11,226 nt of DNA. Source: Chloroflexota bacterium (lineage in GTDB: Bacteria; Chloroflexota; Limnocylindria; Limnocylindrales; CSP1-4). Position 1 is the first letter of the stretch. The number at the start of each line of letters is the position of its first letter. Of the stretch, positions 1 through 6,160 are shown piece by piece. Under the pieces are notes generated by a model, which worked only from the letters and a program-made list of their open reading frames with translations, was not told where the DNA came from and made no database searches. The DNA lies in NCBI GenBank assembly GCA_027346765.1, contig DAIERN010000025.1, positions 1 to 11,226 of the forward strand. The letters run 5' to 3'. The position numbers and the translations under genes were made by a program.

Positions 1-866
1 CAGATGCCCGGAGGCTCCTCACCGCCGAAGTGGGAGAAGAGGATGAGAGCGCCGTCCGGCGACCAGTCGGGGTACCGCTCGCTGCCCGTCATGGAGAGCA
101 GGCGCTTCGGCGCAGACCCGTCGGCGTTCATCACCCAGATGTCGCCATCGCCGCCAGTTCGCCGGGTGTACAGGATCTTGGTGCCATCGGCCGACCAGCT
201 CGCGAGGGTCTCATCGGCCGCGGTGTTGGTCAGATTGGTCTGCTCGGAGCCGTCGACGTTCATGACGTAGATCTCGGCGTTGCCGTCGCGCTCGGACCCG
301 AACAAGATCTTGTCGCCAAGCGGCGACCAATCGGGCCAGAAGTCATTGCCTTTGCGGTTGGTCAAATTGGTCTGGCCGGACCCGTCCGCGTTCATGACGA
401 AGATGTCGTTCTTGGTGCCCCGATCGAACACGATCTGCGTGCCGTCGGGCGACCAAGACGGGTAGTAGTCATGCTCAGGCGAGCTCGACAGGTTGACCTG
501 GTTCGAGCCATCGGCGTTCATCACGAAGATCTGGGCGTGGTTCTTGTCGATCTCGCGCACAAAGGCGATGCGGCCTTGCGCTGATTGGCCGGGCGTCGCC
601 GTTGGCGCGACTGATGCCGTTGGCGATGGGGTTGGAGCGACCGTGGGGCTGCTCGTTGGAGCGTCAGTCGGGGCGCTGGTCGGGGTGCCGGTGGGTGCGG
701 GAGTCGGTGCTCCCGAGGTGCTTATAGTCGCGGTCGCTGACGGTTGGCCGGATGGCCCGCCGGTGGGCTGCGCGCTGGGTTGGGCGCTCGTGCAGCCGAT
801 CAGTCCGACTGCCACGATTATCGCCCACGGGCGGATGTCCCTGACCACCTTGGCGCCGAAATGCAT
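1..866 (-). CDS. Lipoprotein with TolB-like PD40 beta-propeller repeats (3' end outside window)
   Basis: The first 288 codons are visible. The ATG at 866 is preceded by GAGGGG eight bases upstream. Residues 11-24 form a short hydrophobic signal ending in the lipobox L22-I-G-C25, so the mature protein is probably lipid-anchored on the outer face of the membrane. Residues 26-97 are a low-complexity Ala/Pro/Ser/Thr linker. From about residue 98 come repeats of 42-44 residues with the pattern IFVMNADGS...NLT...PSWSPDGTQIVF. MNADGS-type cores occur at 116, 158, 202 and 246, which is the WD40-like/PD40 repeat of TolB-type propellers. Such domains usually bind proteins or ligands outside the cytoplasm; the specific role here is unknown. 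A TTGACC resembling a -35 box lies at 910-915, but no good -10 was seen. The call is strong for fold and location and open for function. Confidence 0.9.
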   Translation of the reverse strand, partial: MHFGAKVVRDIRPWAIIVAVGLIGCTSAQPSAQPTGGPSGQPSATATISTSGAPTPAPTGTPTSAPTDAPTSSPTVAPTPSPTASVAPTATPGQSAQGRIAFVREIDKNHAQIFVMNADGSNQVNLSSSPEHDYYPSWSPDGTQIVFDRGTKNDIFVMNADGSGQTNLTNRKGNDFWPDWSPLGDKILFGSERDGNAEIYVMNVDGSEQTNLTNTAADETLASWSADGTKILYTRRTGGDGDIWVMNADGSAPKRLLSMTGSERYPDWSPDGALILFSHFGGEEPPGI

Positions 867-874
867 CGCTCGAT

Positions 875-880
875 CCCCTC
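875..880 (-). promoter_or_regulatory. Ribosome binding site of the lipoprotein gene
   Basis: GAGGGG on the minus strand ends eight bases before the ATG at 866. It is one of the few clear Shine-Dalgarno sequences in the window and fixes the lipoprotein start, which also places the lipobox correctly after the signal sequence. Confidence 0.7.
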
Positions 881-919
881 GTAGATGTTCCGCGGAGTGT
901 CGCACCGGCGGTCAAGCGA

Positions 920-1097
920 CTAACGCCTCAGCTTTCTCGACTCTGCGTCACGAGACTCCTTCCCGCTGGGGTGGCCCGTGTGGACGTAGGTCAGAGCGTC
1001 GACGACCTGATCGAGTACTGGGCGTCGGTTTCGGGATCTCGCGCAGTTCCACGACGCGATCTGGCGCGCCATATCGCTCGCGCCACGCCGCCTTCAT
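920..1097 (-). pseudogene. Internally deleted remnant of an MDR-family (zinc-type) alcohol dehydrogenase
   Basis: The ATG at 1097 opens a frame beginning MKAAWRERYGAPDRVVELR, followed by EIPKPTPS. This is the typical first beta-strand segment of quinone-oxidoreductase or alcohol-dehydrogenase proteins of the medium-chain superfamily. That frame ends at 948 after only 49 codons. One base out of frame, from about 1012, the strand reads DQVVDALTYVHTGHPSGKE, which resembles the extreme C-terminus of the same family (usually ...YVxxGHxxGKVVI), and stops at 920. A normal member has about 310-350 residues, so nearly the whole catalytic and Rossmann core appears to be deleted, leaving both ends fused out of frame. 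The ATG overlaps the toxin stop codon (ATGA). The assignment rests on motif memory of the two ends. The alternative is chance similarity, which is less likely because both ends match in the correct order and spacing for a deletion. Confidence 0.6.
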
Positions 1098-1402
1098 TTG
1101 CCCAGTCTCTTAAGCAGACGCTTCATCTCGGTCTGTCGATATGCCTCGCGGCGGTCGGCGACGCGAACGACCAGGATCAAGAGCCGGTCGTCTTCGATCT
1201 GGTAGAGAACGCGGTAGTCCCCAACGTCGAGGCGCCAGATGTGCTCGCGACCCGTCCCCGATAGCAACTTGGCCCCGTCTGGGCGTGCATCGTTCGCAAG
1301 CGAGTCGATCGCGTGAGCGACCGTGCGCTGAGCAGCGCGGGGCAGGCTTTCGAGCTCGCGCTCGGCGCTGCGCAGCAACTCGACCAGGTACCGCCGGGTC
1401 AC
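1094..1402 (-). CDS. RelE/ParE-family type II toxin
   Basis: This 102-residue protein starts at GTG 1402 and has the compact RelE/ParE fold pattern. The N-terminal strand YLVELLRSAEREL is followed by two helices to about residue 38. Then come GAKLLSG (43-49), IWRLDVGDYRVLYQIEDD (55-72) and a final strand with DRREAYR (83-89). Candidate RNase residues in the RelE style are K45, R57, R64, R84 or R85, and Y88. RelE members cleave mRNA at the ribosome, whereas ParE members poison gyrase; the basic residues and terminal Tyr favour the RelE type. The gene follows the antitoxin by 15 bases without a clear own ribosome site, so it is probably translated by coupling. Its stop overlaps the ATG of the dehydrogenase remnant. 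The family call is strong; the RelE versus ParE choice is inference. Confidence 0.88.
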   Translation of the reverse strand: MTRRYLVELLRSAERELESLPRAAQRTVAHAIDSLANDARPDGAKLLSGTGREHIWRLDVGDYRVLYQIEDDRLLILVVRVADRREAYRQTEMKRLLKRLGK

Positions 1403-1417
1403 AGCTGCTGGGGCTCG

Positions 1418-1675
1418 TTAGAGGTCGAGGCGAGCCCGCACCTCGTCCCAGGCGACGCGTTCGCGATTCGCGCGATCGGCCAAGGCTGCCCGGGCAGCGG
1501 CCAGGTCCAATTCGTCCTCGAGAGCCTCGAGGAGGTTTATGTCAGCAATGGGGACGATTGCGGCAATATCACGGCCGCGCCGGGCAACCCGGACCCGCTC
1601 GTTCCCGTAGGCAACCTTGTTAACCAGCTCCGCGAACTCATCGCGTGCCTCGCTCACCCCGATGCTGTTTGCCAC
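1418..1675 (-). CDS. Phd/YefM-family antitoxin
   Basis: This is the 85-residue partner of the downstream toxin. Residues 4-50 show the Phd/YefM DNA-binding and dimerisation domain: IGVSEARDEFAELVNKV, then ERVRVARRGRDIAAIVP. The C-terminal half (50-85) is a charged, probably flexible helix of the kind that wraps the toxin. The frame is open upstream to a TTG at 1720, but that codon lies inside the promoter palindrome. The GTG at 1675 is preferred because the domain begins there and an AGGAGG precedes it, although the 12-base spacing is long. Antitoxins of this family usually repress their own promoter alone and more strongly with toxin. The palindrome at 1705-1719 fits that role. Confidence 0.88.
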   Translation of the reverse strand: MANSIGVSEARDEFAELVNKVAYGNERVRVARRGRDIAAIVPIADINLLEALEDELDLAAARAALADRANRERVAWDEVRARLDL

Positions 1676-1687
1676 TTGTGTGCCGAA

Positions 1688-1693
1688 CCTCCT
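1688..1693 (-). promoter_or_regulatory. AGGAGG ribosome binding site of the antitoxin gene
   Basis: A perfect AGGAGG on the minus strand ends 12 bases before the GTG at 1675. It supports that start over the TTG at 1720, although the spacing is longer than ideal. Confidence 0.55.
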
Positions 1694-1699
1694 GGTTGC

Positions 1700-1728
1700 C
1701 AGTGTGTACGACACGTACAAAATGTCAA
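1700..1728 (-). promoter_or_regulatory. Toxin-antitoxin promoter with overlapping palindromic operator
   Basis: A perfect TTGACA (-35) lies at 1723-1728 on the minus strand. Just downstream is TGTACG-TGT-CGTACA at 1705-1719, a palindrome with perfect 6-bp arms. It fills the spacer where a -10 would lie; the best -10 candidate, CACACT at 1701-1706 with 16-bp spacing, is weak. A repressor bound here would block RNA polymerase, matching the usual self-repression of Phd/YefM antitoxins. The sequence is seen directly; the regulator identity is inferred from position. Confidence 0.6.
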
Positions 1729-1741
1729 GTTCGGGGCTGCG

Positions 1742-1773
1742 CGGCTACCAGTCGCTTGATCCTCGGGTAGCCG
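1742..1773. other. Inverted repeat with perfect 8-bp arms
   Basis: CGGCTACC at 1742-1749 and GGTAGCCG at 1766-1773 are exact reverse complements around a 16-base loop. They lie just upstream of the toxin-antitoxin promoter. No run of T follows on either strand, so it is not a standard intrinsic terminator. It could be a second regulator site or a transcript-end structure. Confidence 0.35.
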
Positions 1774-1816
1774 TCCGATTGCTTGAGCAGATCGCGCGGG
1801 TGGGCGAGGTCCTCAG

Positions 1817-1855
1817 ACTGATCGGCGGCGCCTGAGCGCTCGCTCGCTGATCAGT
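1817..1855 (-). terminator. Possible terminator hairpin after the secreted-protein fragment
   Basis: ACTGATC (1817-1823) and GATCAGT (1849-1855) pair perfectly. An inner GCGC-CTGA-GCGC hairpin lies at 1828-1839. The structure begins one base after the TAA of the minus-strand fragment, where a transcript end would be expected. No U-tract follows, so intrinsic termination is doubtful. Confidence 0.3.
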
Positions 1856-1856
1856 G

Positions 1857-2132
1857 TTAGCCGCAGATCGCCCAGCCGTTGGTTGGTTGGGCGCTGCTGG
1901 AGCGGTTGCTGAAGCTCATGCCGCCGTTGTCGTCGGGCACAGAGTCGGCATCGTCGTTGGGCCAGCCGGAGAAAGCGTCGCCCGGGTACATCGCGGTGAT
2001 TCGGACCTCACCGGGCGAACCGCCGATGTAGCTGCCGATCCCCAGCAGCTGCTTGGCTGCCGGGCAGCTGACCCAGTAGCCAGTGCCCACGACGCCGGCC
2101 CCAATCGAGCTGTCCTGGTCGGGGTATTCCAC
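1857..2132 (-). CDS. Headless C-terminal domain of a secreted protein, probably a gene remnant
   Basis: About 91 codons can be read from a GTG at 2132. The sequence has the shape of a repeat domain found at the end of many secreted proteins in high-GC bacteria: GTGYWVSCPAAKQLLGIGS, a glycine-rich turn, EVRITAMYP, a hydrophilic loop, and a final NGWAICG. The two cysteines (23 and 90) could form a disulfide outside the cell. No signal peptide or membrane segment precedes it. Extending the frame upstream only runs out of frame through the 3' end of the S4-protein gene, so the original N-terminal part appears to be missing. It follows that gene's stop by four bases. It may be a short expressed protein, but a truncated remnant is more likely. 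The domain call rests on pattern memory. Confidence 0.45.
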   Translation of the reverse strand: MEYPDQDSSIGAGVVGTGYWVSCPAAKQLLGIGSYIGGSPGEVRITAMYPGDAFSGWPNDDADSVPDDNGGMSFSNRSSSAQPTNGWAICG

Positions 2133-2136
2133 GGTG

Positions 2137-2520
2137 TCATCCAGCCCGACGGTGGATACGGATGAGCTCGCGACGCAGGCGTTTGGTTGGTCGGCCCTCG
2201 CCGCGCATGACCTTGACGCCCGGCGCGATCTCACGGACCACAGGTGGCGGACTGTTGTCGATGTAGCACGTCACCGCGACCGGCGCGCCGACGCGCGTCT
2301 CGATGGGTATCACGACCTCGAGGACGCGCTCGCGCTCGGCGATCAGCGCTTCGACACGGTCACCCGCGTGGACTTTGGTCGAGGCCCGGGCGGGGTTGCC
2401 GTTGACGCGGACGTGGCCGCCTTCACACAGCTGCGTCGCCATGGGCCGCGTCTTGACGAGGCGAACGGCGCACAACCATCGGTCGATCCTGGTCTCGCCT
2501 CGCGCCTCCTGTGTGCTCAT
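2137..2520 (-). CDS. S4-domain RNA-binding protein, Hsp15-like
   Basis: The 127-residue protein has an S4 domain at residues 9-60: RIDRWLCAVRLVKTRPMATQ, then GGHVRVNGNPARASTKVHAGD. A C-terminal tail GRPTKRLRRELIR (109-121) matches the RPDKKERRDLLRF end of Escherichia coli Hsp15 (HslR). That protein binds stalled 50S subunits carrying nascent chains and helps recycle them, so a similar ribosome-rescue role in the cytoplasm is inferred. Residues 61-108 are a less conserved linker. The ATG at 2520 is chosen over an upstream TTG at 2547 because the S4 motif begins nine residues later, the usual distance. No Shine-Dalgarno is visible, but CACAAT lies seven bases before the ATG. The ordinary family length is about 130 residues. 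Confidence 0.85.
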   Translation of the reverse strand: MSTQEARGETRIDRWLCAVRLVKTRPMATQLCEGGHVRVNGNPARASTKVHAGDRVEALIAERERVLEVVIPIETRVGAPVAVTCYIDNSPPPVVREIAPGVKVMRGEGRPTKRLRRELIRIHRRAG

Positions 2521-2527
2521 GAATCCG

Positions 2528-2533
2528 ATTGTG
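2528..2533 (-). promoter_or_regulatory. Possible -10 box for leaderless transcription of the S4-protein gene
   Basis: CACAAT (four of six matches to TATAAT) ends seven bases before the ATG at 2520. That distance would place the transcript start at or very near the start codon. No -35 box was recognised. Confidence 0.35.
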
Positions 2534-2565
2534 ACCGATGCATCCAACGGAGCGATGGACGGCTG

Positions 2566-2622
2566 CTACGGTCCGCCCTCGTGCGTTAGACACCCGCTTC
2601 CGTCCTCTCTTTCGAGTGGCAT
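2566..2622 (-). CDS. 18-codon ORF with a strong ribosome binding site after the ABC permease
   Basis: Directly on the permease stop codon the strand reads TAGGAGGGTGACGATG, a strong GGAGGG six bases before an ATG at 2622. The frame encodes MPLEREDGSGCLTHEGGP and stops at 2566. Nearby genes mostly lack such a site, which makes this one stand out. The peptide is short, hydrophilic and unrecognised. It could be a small expressed peptide, a former gene start whose body was lost, or chance. Confidence 0.25.
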   Translation of the reverse strand: MPLEREDGSGCLTHEGGP

Positions 2623-2632
2623 CGTCACCCTC

Positions 2633-3436
2633 CTATGTAGGCGCGGCCAGGTCGCGCCGCGGGAAGACGATCAACGCATAGGCGACCGCCAGGCCACCGA
2701 CTGCCAGCAACAGGGCCGAGTCGAACACCTGCAGCCCATCGCGAAGGACCTTGTCTGGCTGGAGGTAGTGGAAGAGTGAATAGGTCTGGAGCCACTCGGC
2801 GTCGGGCCAGAGCGAGCCGATGATCTGCAGCGCATAGGCAGCGAGCACGATGGTCAGCGCGACCCCGGCGGCGGGGGCCATGCGGTCAAAGCTGACCGAT
2901 GCCGCAAAGCAGATCGCGGCGATCGCGAAATAGAGCAGCACGCCGTTCAGCCACAGCACCGGTAGGTTCCCCAGGTCCAGCTCGCCCACGACGTTGACCG
3001 CGACCGCCGCGATGACCGTGCCGACCAGGGTTGCAGCGATGGCGAGTGCGATGAACACCAGCGACGCTGCGAGCAGAGTCAAGTGATAGGAGCGGCGCGA
3101 GACCGGTCGCGCCAGAACGATTTCGAGCGTCCCGCGCTGACGCTCGCCGGCGACGCCACCCAGGGGAAACCCGATGGCGAACACCGCGAGCAGGGCGATG
3201 GCGATCGGATGGATGAAGCCCACGGCGATCGAGCCGGGCAGGGTGAACATGTCGCCGCCGCCGAAGTGCATGAACTGCGCCATTTGCGGGAAGGAGCTGA
3301 TCAAGTCCCGCAGCTGGACACCGAACGTGGCGTAGACGATCGGCATGAGCGTGCCCCACGCCGCCAGGGCGACGACGACGACCACCAGGCGCAGCCGGTT
3401 CTGGCGCAGGACGTGACGCAAGACGGCGAGGTTCAT
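2633..3436 (-). CDS. ABC-2 type transporter permease
   Basis: This 267-residue membrane protein has six likely transmembrane segments: about 16-38, 68-95, 117-148, 158-182, 189-209 and 239-258. Between the second and third lies GERQRGTLEIVLARPVSRR (97-115), the cytoplasmic coupling segment typical of ABC-2 permeases, which contacts the ATPase. It has no nucleotide-binding domain and depends on the ATPase encoded just upstream, with which it shares an ATGA stop/start overlap, so synthesis of the two is probably coupled. Two copies would form the export channel with two ATPase subunits. The substrate is unknown; related pairs export drugs, lipids or cell-surface compounds. Confidence 0.88.
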   Translation of the reverse strand: MNLAVLRHVLRQNRLRLVVVVVALAAWGTLMPIVYATFGVQLRDLISSFPQMAQFMHFGGGDMFTLPGSIAVGFIHPIAIALLAVFAIGFPLGGVAGERQRGTLEIVLARPVSRRSYHLTLLAASLVFIALAIAATLVGTVIAAVAVNVVGELDLGNLPVLWLNGVLLYFAIAAICFAASVSFDRMAPAAGVALTIVLAAYALQIIGSLWPDAEWLQTYSLFHYLQPDKVLRDGLQVFDSALLLAVGGLAVAYALIVFPRRDLAAPT

Positions 3437-4383
3437 TTGGCTGCTGCCTCGGCGGGCTTGGCGGTGTCTTCGTCGGCGTAGTACTCCAGGAACGCCTCTT
3501 CCAGGCGTGCTGGCTCGATCGTCAGATCGGTGATCGCGGCGCCGCTTATGGCGGCCAGGAACGGCCCCACATCACCGGCCAGCTGGCATGACAGATGTCC
3601 CGCGCGCACGACGAGCCCGGAGACGCCGGGCACGCCCGCGAGGACCGGCGCCTCGTTGGCGAAACGGATCTCCACGTGGCGCTGGCGATGGGCGAGCAGA
3701 TCGGACACGTTTGAGAGCGCGACCATCTCGCCGCTGCGAATGATCGCCACGCGGTCGCACAGCCGCTCAACCTCGGACAGGACGTGCGACGAGAAGAACA
3801 CGGTGCGCCCCGCCTTGCGCCGCTCGTCGAGCAGGTCATAGAAGGCACGCTGCATGAGCGGGTCCAGGCCCTCGGTCGGCTCATCGAGGATGGCCAGCTC
3901 AGGGTCGTGCTGGAGCGCCTGGATGATGCCGATCTTCTGGCGCATGCCGCGTGAGTAGTCGCGCACCTGCCGGCCCAGGGTGCGCTGGGACATCTCCAGG
4001 CGGTCGGCCAACTGGGCCCGGAGCGAAGTCGGACGTCCATAGAGGCGGCCCAGGTAGTCGAGCATCTGCTCGCCGGTCATCGTGTCGTACAACGCGATGC
4101 CGCCGGGCAGGTAACCGGTCCCGGCGCGGATGGCGAGGCTGTCGCGCACGATGTCGTGACCCAACACGCTGGCATTGCCCGATGTGGGGTGCAGCAGGCC
4201 CAGCAGCAGCCGGATCATCGTCGTCTTGCCGGCCCCGTTTGGGCCCAGGAAGCCGAAGATCTGGCCCTCCTCCACGCTCACCGTGAGCTCGTGCAGCGCG
4301 CGCACAACCTCGTGCCGGCGGCGGGGCGGGAAGCGGCCCGTGCCGTAATGCTTGGTGAGACCGCGCGTCTCAATGACCGCCAT
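3433..4383 (-). CDS. ABC transporter ATP-binding protein (ABC-2 exporter type)
   Basis: The 316-residue protein has the full nucleotide-binding set: Walker A GPNGAGKTT (47-55), signature YSRGMRQ (143-149) in place of LSGGQ, Walker B LAILDEP (163-169), D-loop GLDP (172-175) and switch histidine SSH (198-200). The region normally holding the Q-loop reads YLPGGIALYD (91-100), with Gly-Gly where related exporters usually have Gln or Glu. Residues 235-303 form the C-terminal domain common in drug or lipid exporters (DrrA/CcmA-like), ending in LEEAFLEYY, and a short Ala/Glu tail follows. It powers the permease that overlaps its stop codon. The ATG at 4383 has no Shine-Dalgarno but has TAGTCT six bases upstream. 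Confidence 0.92.
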   Translation of the reverse strand: MAVIETRGLTKHYGTGRFPPRRRHEVVRALHELTVSVEEGQIFGFLGPNGAGKTTMIRLLLGLLHPTSGNASVLGHDIVRDSLAIRAGTGYLPGGIALYDTMTGEQMLDYLGRLYGRPTSLRAQLADRLEMSQRTLGRQVRDYSRGMRQKIGIIQALQHDPELAILDEPTEGLDPLMQRAFYDLLDERRKAGRTVFFSSHVLSEVERLCDRVAIIRSGEMVALSNVSDLLAHRQRHVEIRFANEAPVLAGVPGVSGLVVRAGHLSCQLAGDVGPFLAAISGAAITDLTIEPARLEEAFLEYYADEDTAKPAEAAAK

Positions 4384-4389
4384 GCCGCA

Positions 4390-4395
4390 AGACTA
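4390..4395 (-). promoter_or_regulatory. Possible -10 box (TAGTCT) for leaderless transcription of the ABC operon
   Basis: TAGTCT fits TANNNT and ends six bases before the ATG at 4383, in the 39-base gap after the class V enzyme gene. The position suggests that the exporter operon starts its own transcript at or near the start codon. No convincing -35 was seen. Confidence 0.4.
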
Positions 4396-4422
4396 GCGAT
4401 CGCGCCAGCTTGCCCTAAGTTC

Positions 4423-6126
4423 CTAGTCCGCGGCGACCTCGCTCGGGAGTGGGAACCAGCGTAGGAGCTTGAAGTCGGCGTCCATCTCCGGGTCGACGAT
4501 CGGAAGATCCGTCCGGGGCGGGCCGGCCAGCAGCGCGCGGGCTTCGTCGAGGTAGTCGGTCAGGCTCGAAATCGGCGCGCGGTGGCGGTGCGCCGCATAT
4601 GCCATGCGACCGCCGGAGTAAGTAATGTCGTTCAACGACAGCGGCGGCTCTGGTGTGCCTTCGGCATGGCGCCAGAGGCCGGTTTCCGGGGTGAATCGGT
4701 ACTGCGGCAGCAGCTTCCAGCCGTCCGATGCCACCACCTCGACCGCTGCCAGGATGAATTCGAAGACCTCCTCCTCGATGAAGTAATTGAAGTTCACGCG
4801 CACCCAGCCGGGCTTGATGCCGTCGCAGCCCTTGCGCGTTTCGCGCTCGTACTTGAGCGATGTCTCGTAGTCGATGCCTAGAAGGCGGTGGCCGTAGGGG
4901 CCGGCGCACGAACAGCCGCCGCGTGACTGGATGCCGAACAGGTCGCTCAGGACCGCCACGACGAAGTTGTGGTGGAGGTGCTGCCCGCTCGTGCCGTGCC
5001 TCACGACGAACGACACGATCGACAACCGCTCGGCCTGGCGATTGCCCAGGATCTCGATGTTGGGGTGCTTCTCCCAACGCTCGATCGCGCGCCGGATGAA
5101 CGACTCCTCGCGCTCGCGGATGACGTCGACGCCCACCGCCGACTTGAGCTGGAACACCAGCCCGCAGCGGATTGATTCGAGGATCGCCGGCGTGCCGCCT
5201 TCCTCGCGGTGCTCCTTGTCAGCCAAGTAGACGTGGGTGTCCTTGTTGACATAGGCGACCGTCCCACCACCGACCACCGCGGGCACCCGGTTGCGCAGCC
5301 GCTCGCGCCGGATGCACAGCACGCCCGGCGTCCCCGGGCCGCCGATGAACTTGTGTGGCGAGAGGAACATCGCGTCCTTGCCGTCCATGCTGACCTCGAC
5401 ATACGGCGCGGCCGCGGCGAAGTCCCAGATGCTCAGGGCGCTGTGGCGATGCAGCAGTGACGAGATCGCCTGGGTGTCGCTGACGATGCCGGTGACGTTG
5501 GAAGCAGCGGAGAAGGAGCCGATCTTCAGCGGTCGATCGGCATAGGCGACCAGCTGCGACTCCAGCTCGGCGAGGTCGATGTGACCGTCGGCGTCCTCGT
5601 GGATCGTGACCAGGTCGGCGATCGACTCGCGCCACGGCAGCTCGTTGCTGTGATGTTCGAAGGGGCCGATGAACACGACTGGCCTCTCCCCCGCCGGGAT
5701 GGCCTGCGACAGGTGGTACCGGTCCTCGAGATCTGCCGGGATGCGCAGGTTCAGGATGGCGACGAGCTTGTCCACGGCGCCCGTCGAGCCCGCGCCACAG
5801 AAGATCAGCGCGTGCTCTCTCTCGTTGCCGCCCAGCAGTGAGCGGACGATCCGCCGTGCGTCCTCGCGGAACCGGGTGGTCTGCAGCCCCGTGCCGCTGG
5901 ACTCCGTGTGCGTGTTCGCGTAGAGCGGCATCACGGCGTCACGCAGGTAGTCCTCGATGAAGCTCAGCGACCGTCCGGACGCGGTGTAGTCGGCGTAGGT
6001 GACGCGGCGCAGACCAAACGGGCCTGCCACGGCCTCGTCCGCGCCAATGAGCGAGTCGCGGATGAGCTGGATGAGCCGGTCCTTGCCCGAAGCAGAGGTT
6101 GCCTTATCGAGCGTGGGCGCGGTCAT
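4423..6126 (-). CDS. Class V aminotransferase-fold PLP enzyme, cysteine-desulfurase-like, with long C-terminal extension
   Basis: The 567-residue protein carries the PLP-enzyme core of the NifS/Csd group. Visible are the cofactor-stacking EHHSNELPW (157-165), ASNVTG (208-213), the pyridine-contacting Asp in WDFAAAAPY (234-242, D235), the Schiff-base lysine SPHK (K259), GGTPAI (310-315) and the cysteine loop RGGCSCAGPYGH (402-413, C405 and C407). In cysteine desulfurases a loop cysteine takes the sulfur from cysteine, so desulfurase or lyase activity is possible but unproven. The ordinary length is about 400 residues; here the fold holds an insert-rich core and an extra tail of about 95 residues (473-567) rich in Trp and Pro. 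The ATG at 6126 is preferred over a start at 6198, which would overlap the upstream gene. No SufE, SufU or other Fe-S assembly gene lies nearby. Confidence 0.85.
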   Translation of the reverse strand: MTAPTLDKATSASGKDRLIQLIRDSLIGADEAVAGPFGLRRVTYADYTASGRSLSFIEDYLRDAVMPLYANTHTESSGTGLQTTRFREDARRIVRSLLGGNEREHALIFCGAGSTGAVDKLVAILNLRIPADLEDRYHLSQAIPAGERPVVFIGPFEHHSNELPWRESIADLVTIHEDADGHIDLAELESQLVAYADRPLKIGSFSAASNVTGIVSDTQAISSLLHRHSALSIWDFAAAAPYVEVSMDGKDAMFLSPHKFIGGPGTPGVLCIRRERLRNRVPAVVGGGTVAYVNKDTHVYLADKEHREEGGTPAILESIRCGLVFQLKSAVGVDVIREREESFIRRAIERWEKHPNIEILGNRQAERLSIVSFVVRHGTSGQHLHHNFVVAVLSDLFGIQSRGGCSCAGPYGHRLLGIDYETSLKYERETRKGCDGIKPGWVRVNFNYFIEEEVFEFILAAVEVVASDGWKLLPQYRFTPETGLWRHAEGTPEPPLSLNDITYSGGRMAYAAHRHRAPISSLTDYLDEARALLAGPPRTDLPIVDPEMDADFKLLRWFPLPSEVAAD

Positions 6127-6133
6127 GCGCCGA

Positions 6134-6139
6134 AGTGTC
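6134..6139 (-). promoter_or_regulatory. Weak -10-like hexamer before the class V enzyme gene
   Basis: GACACT keeps only the two most conserved -10 bases (A2, T6), plus A4. It ends seven bases before the ATG at 6126, the same spacing seen at other starts here. It lies in the 34-base gap after the S51-like gene, so the gene may equally be carried by read-through from upstream. Confidence 0.2.
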
Positions 6140-6160
6140 GCAGCACCCGCAAGCCGCTTG

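Noticed and set aside
115..525. Evenly spaced DNA repeats resembling a CRISPR or direct-repeat array
   Set aside because: The 126-132-bp period equals the 42-44-residue propeller repeat and the copies differ mostly at codon third positions; it is protein repetition.
4..1113. Rightward frames over the lipoprotein gene
   Set aside because: They are repetitive because the opposite strand encodes propeller repeats. They lack ribosome sites, and the lipoprotein frame has a signal, lipobox and repeats.
971..1264. 97-codon rightward frame in the gap beside the toxin gene
   Set aside because: Half of it is antisense to the toxin and the rest to the dehydrogenase remnant, without a ribosome site or family pattern.
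1721..1835. Short open stretch on the minus strand reading DLLKQSDGYPRIKRLVAAQPRT before a stop inside the TTGACA box
   Set aside because: It looks protein-like and could be another gene remnant, but it has no start, is about 40 codons, and no family was recognised.
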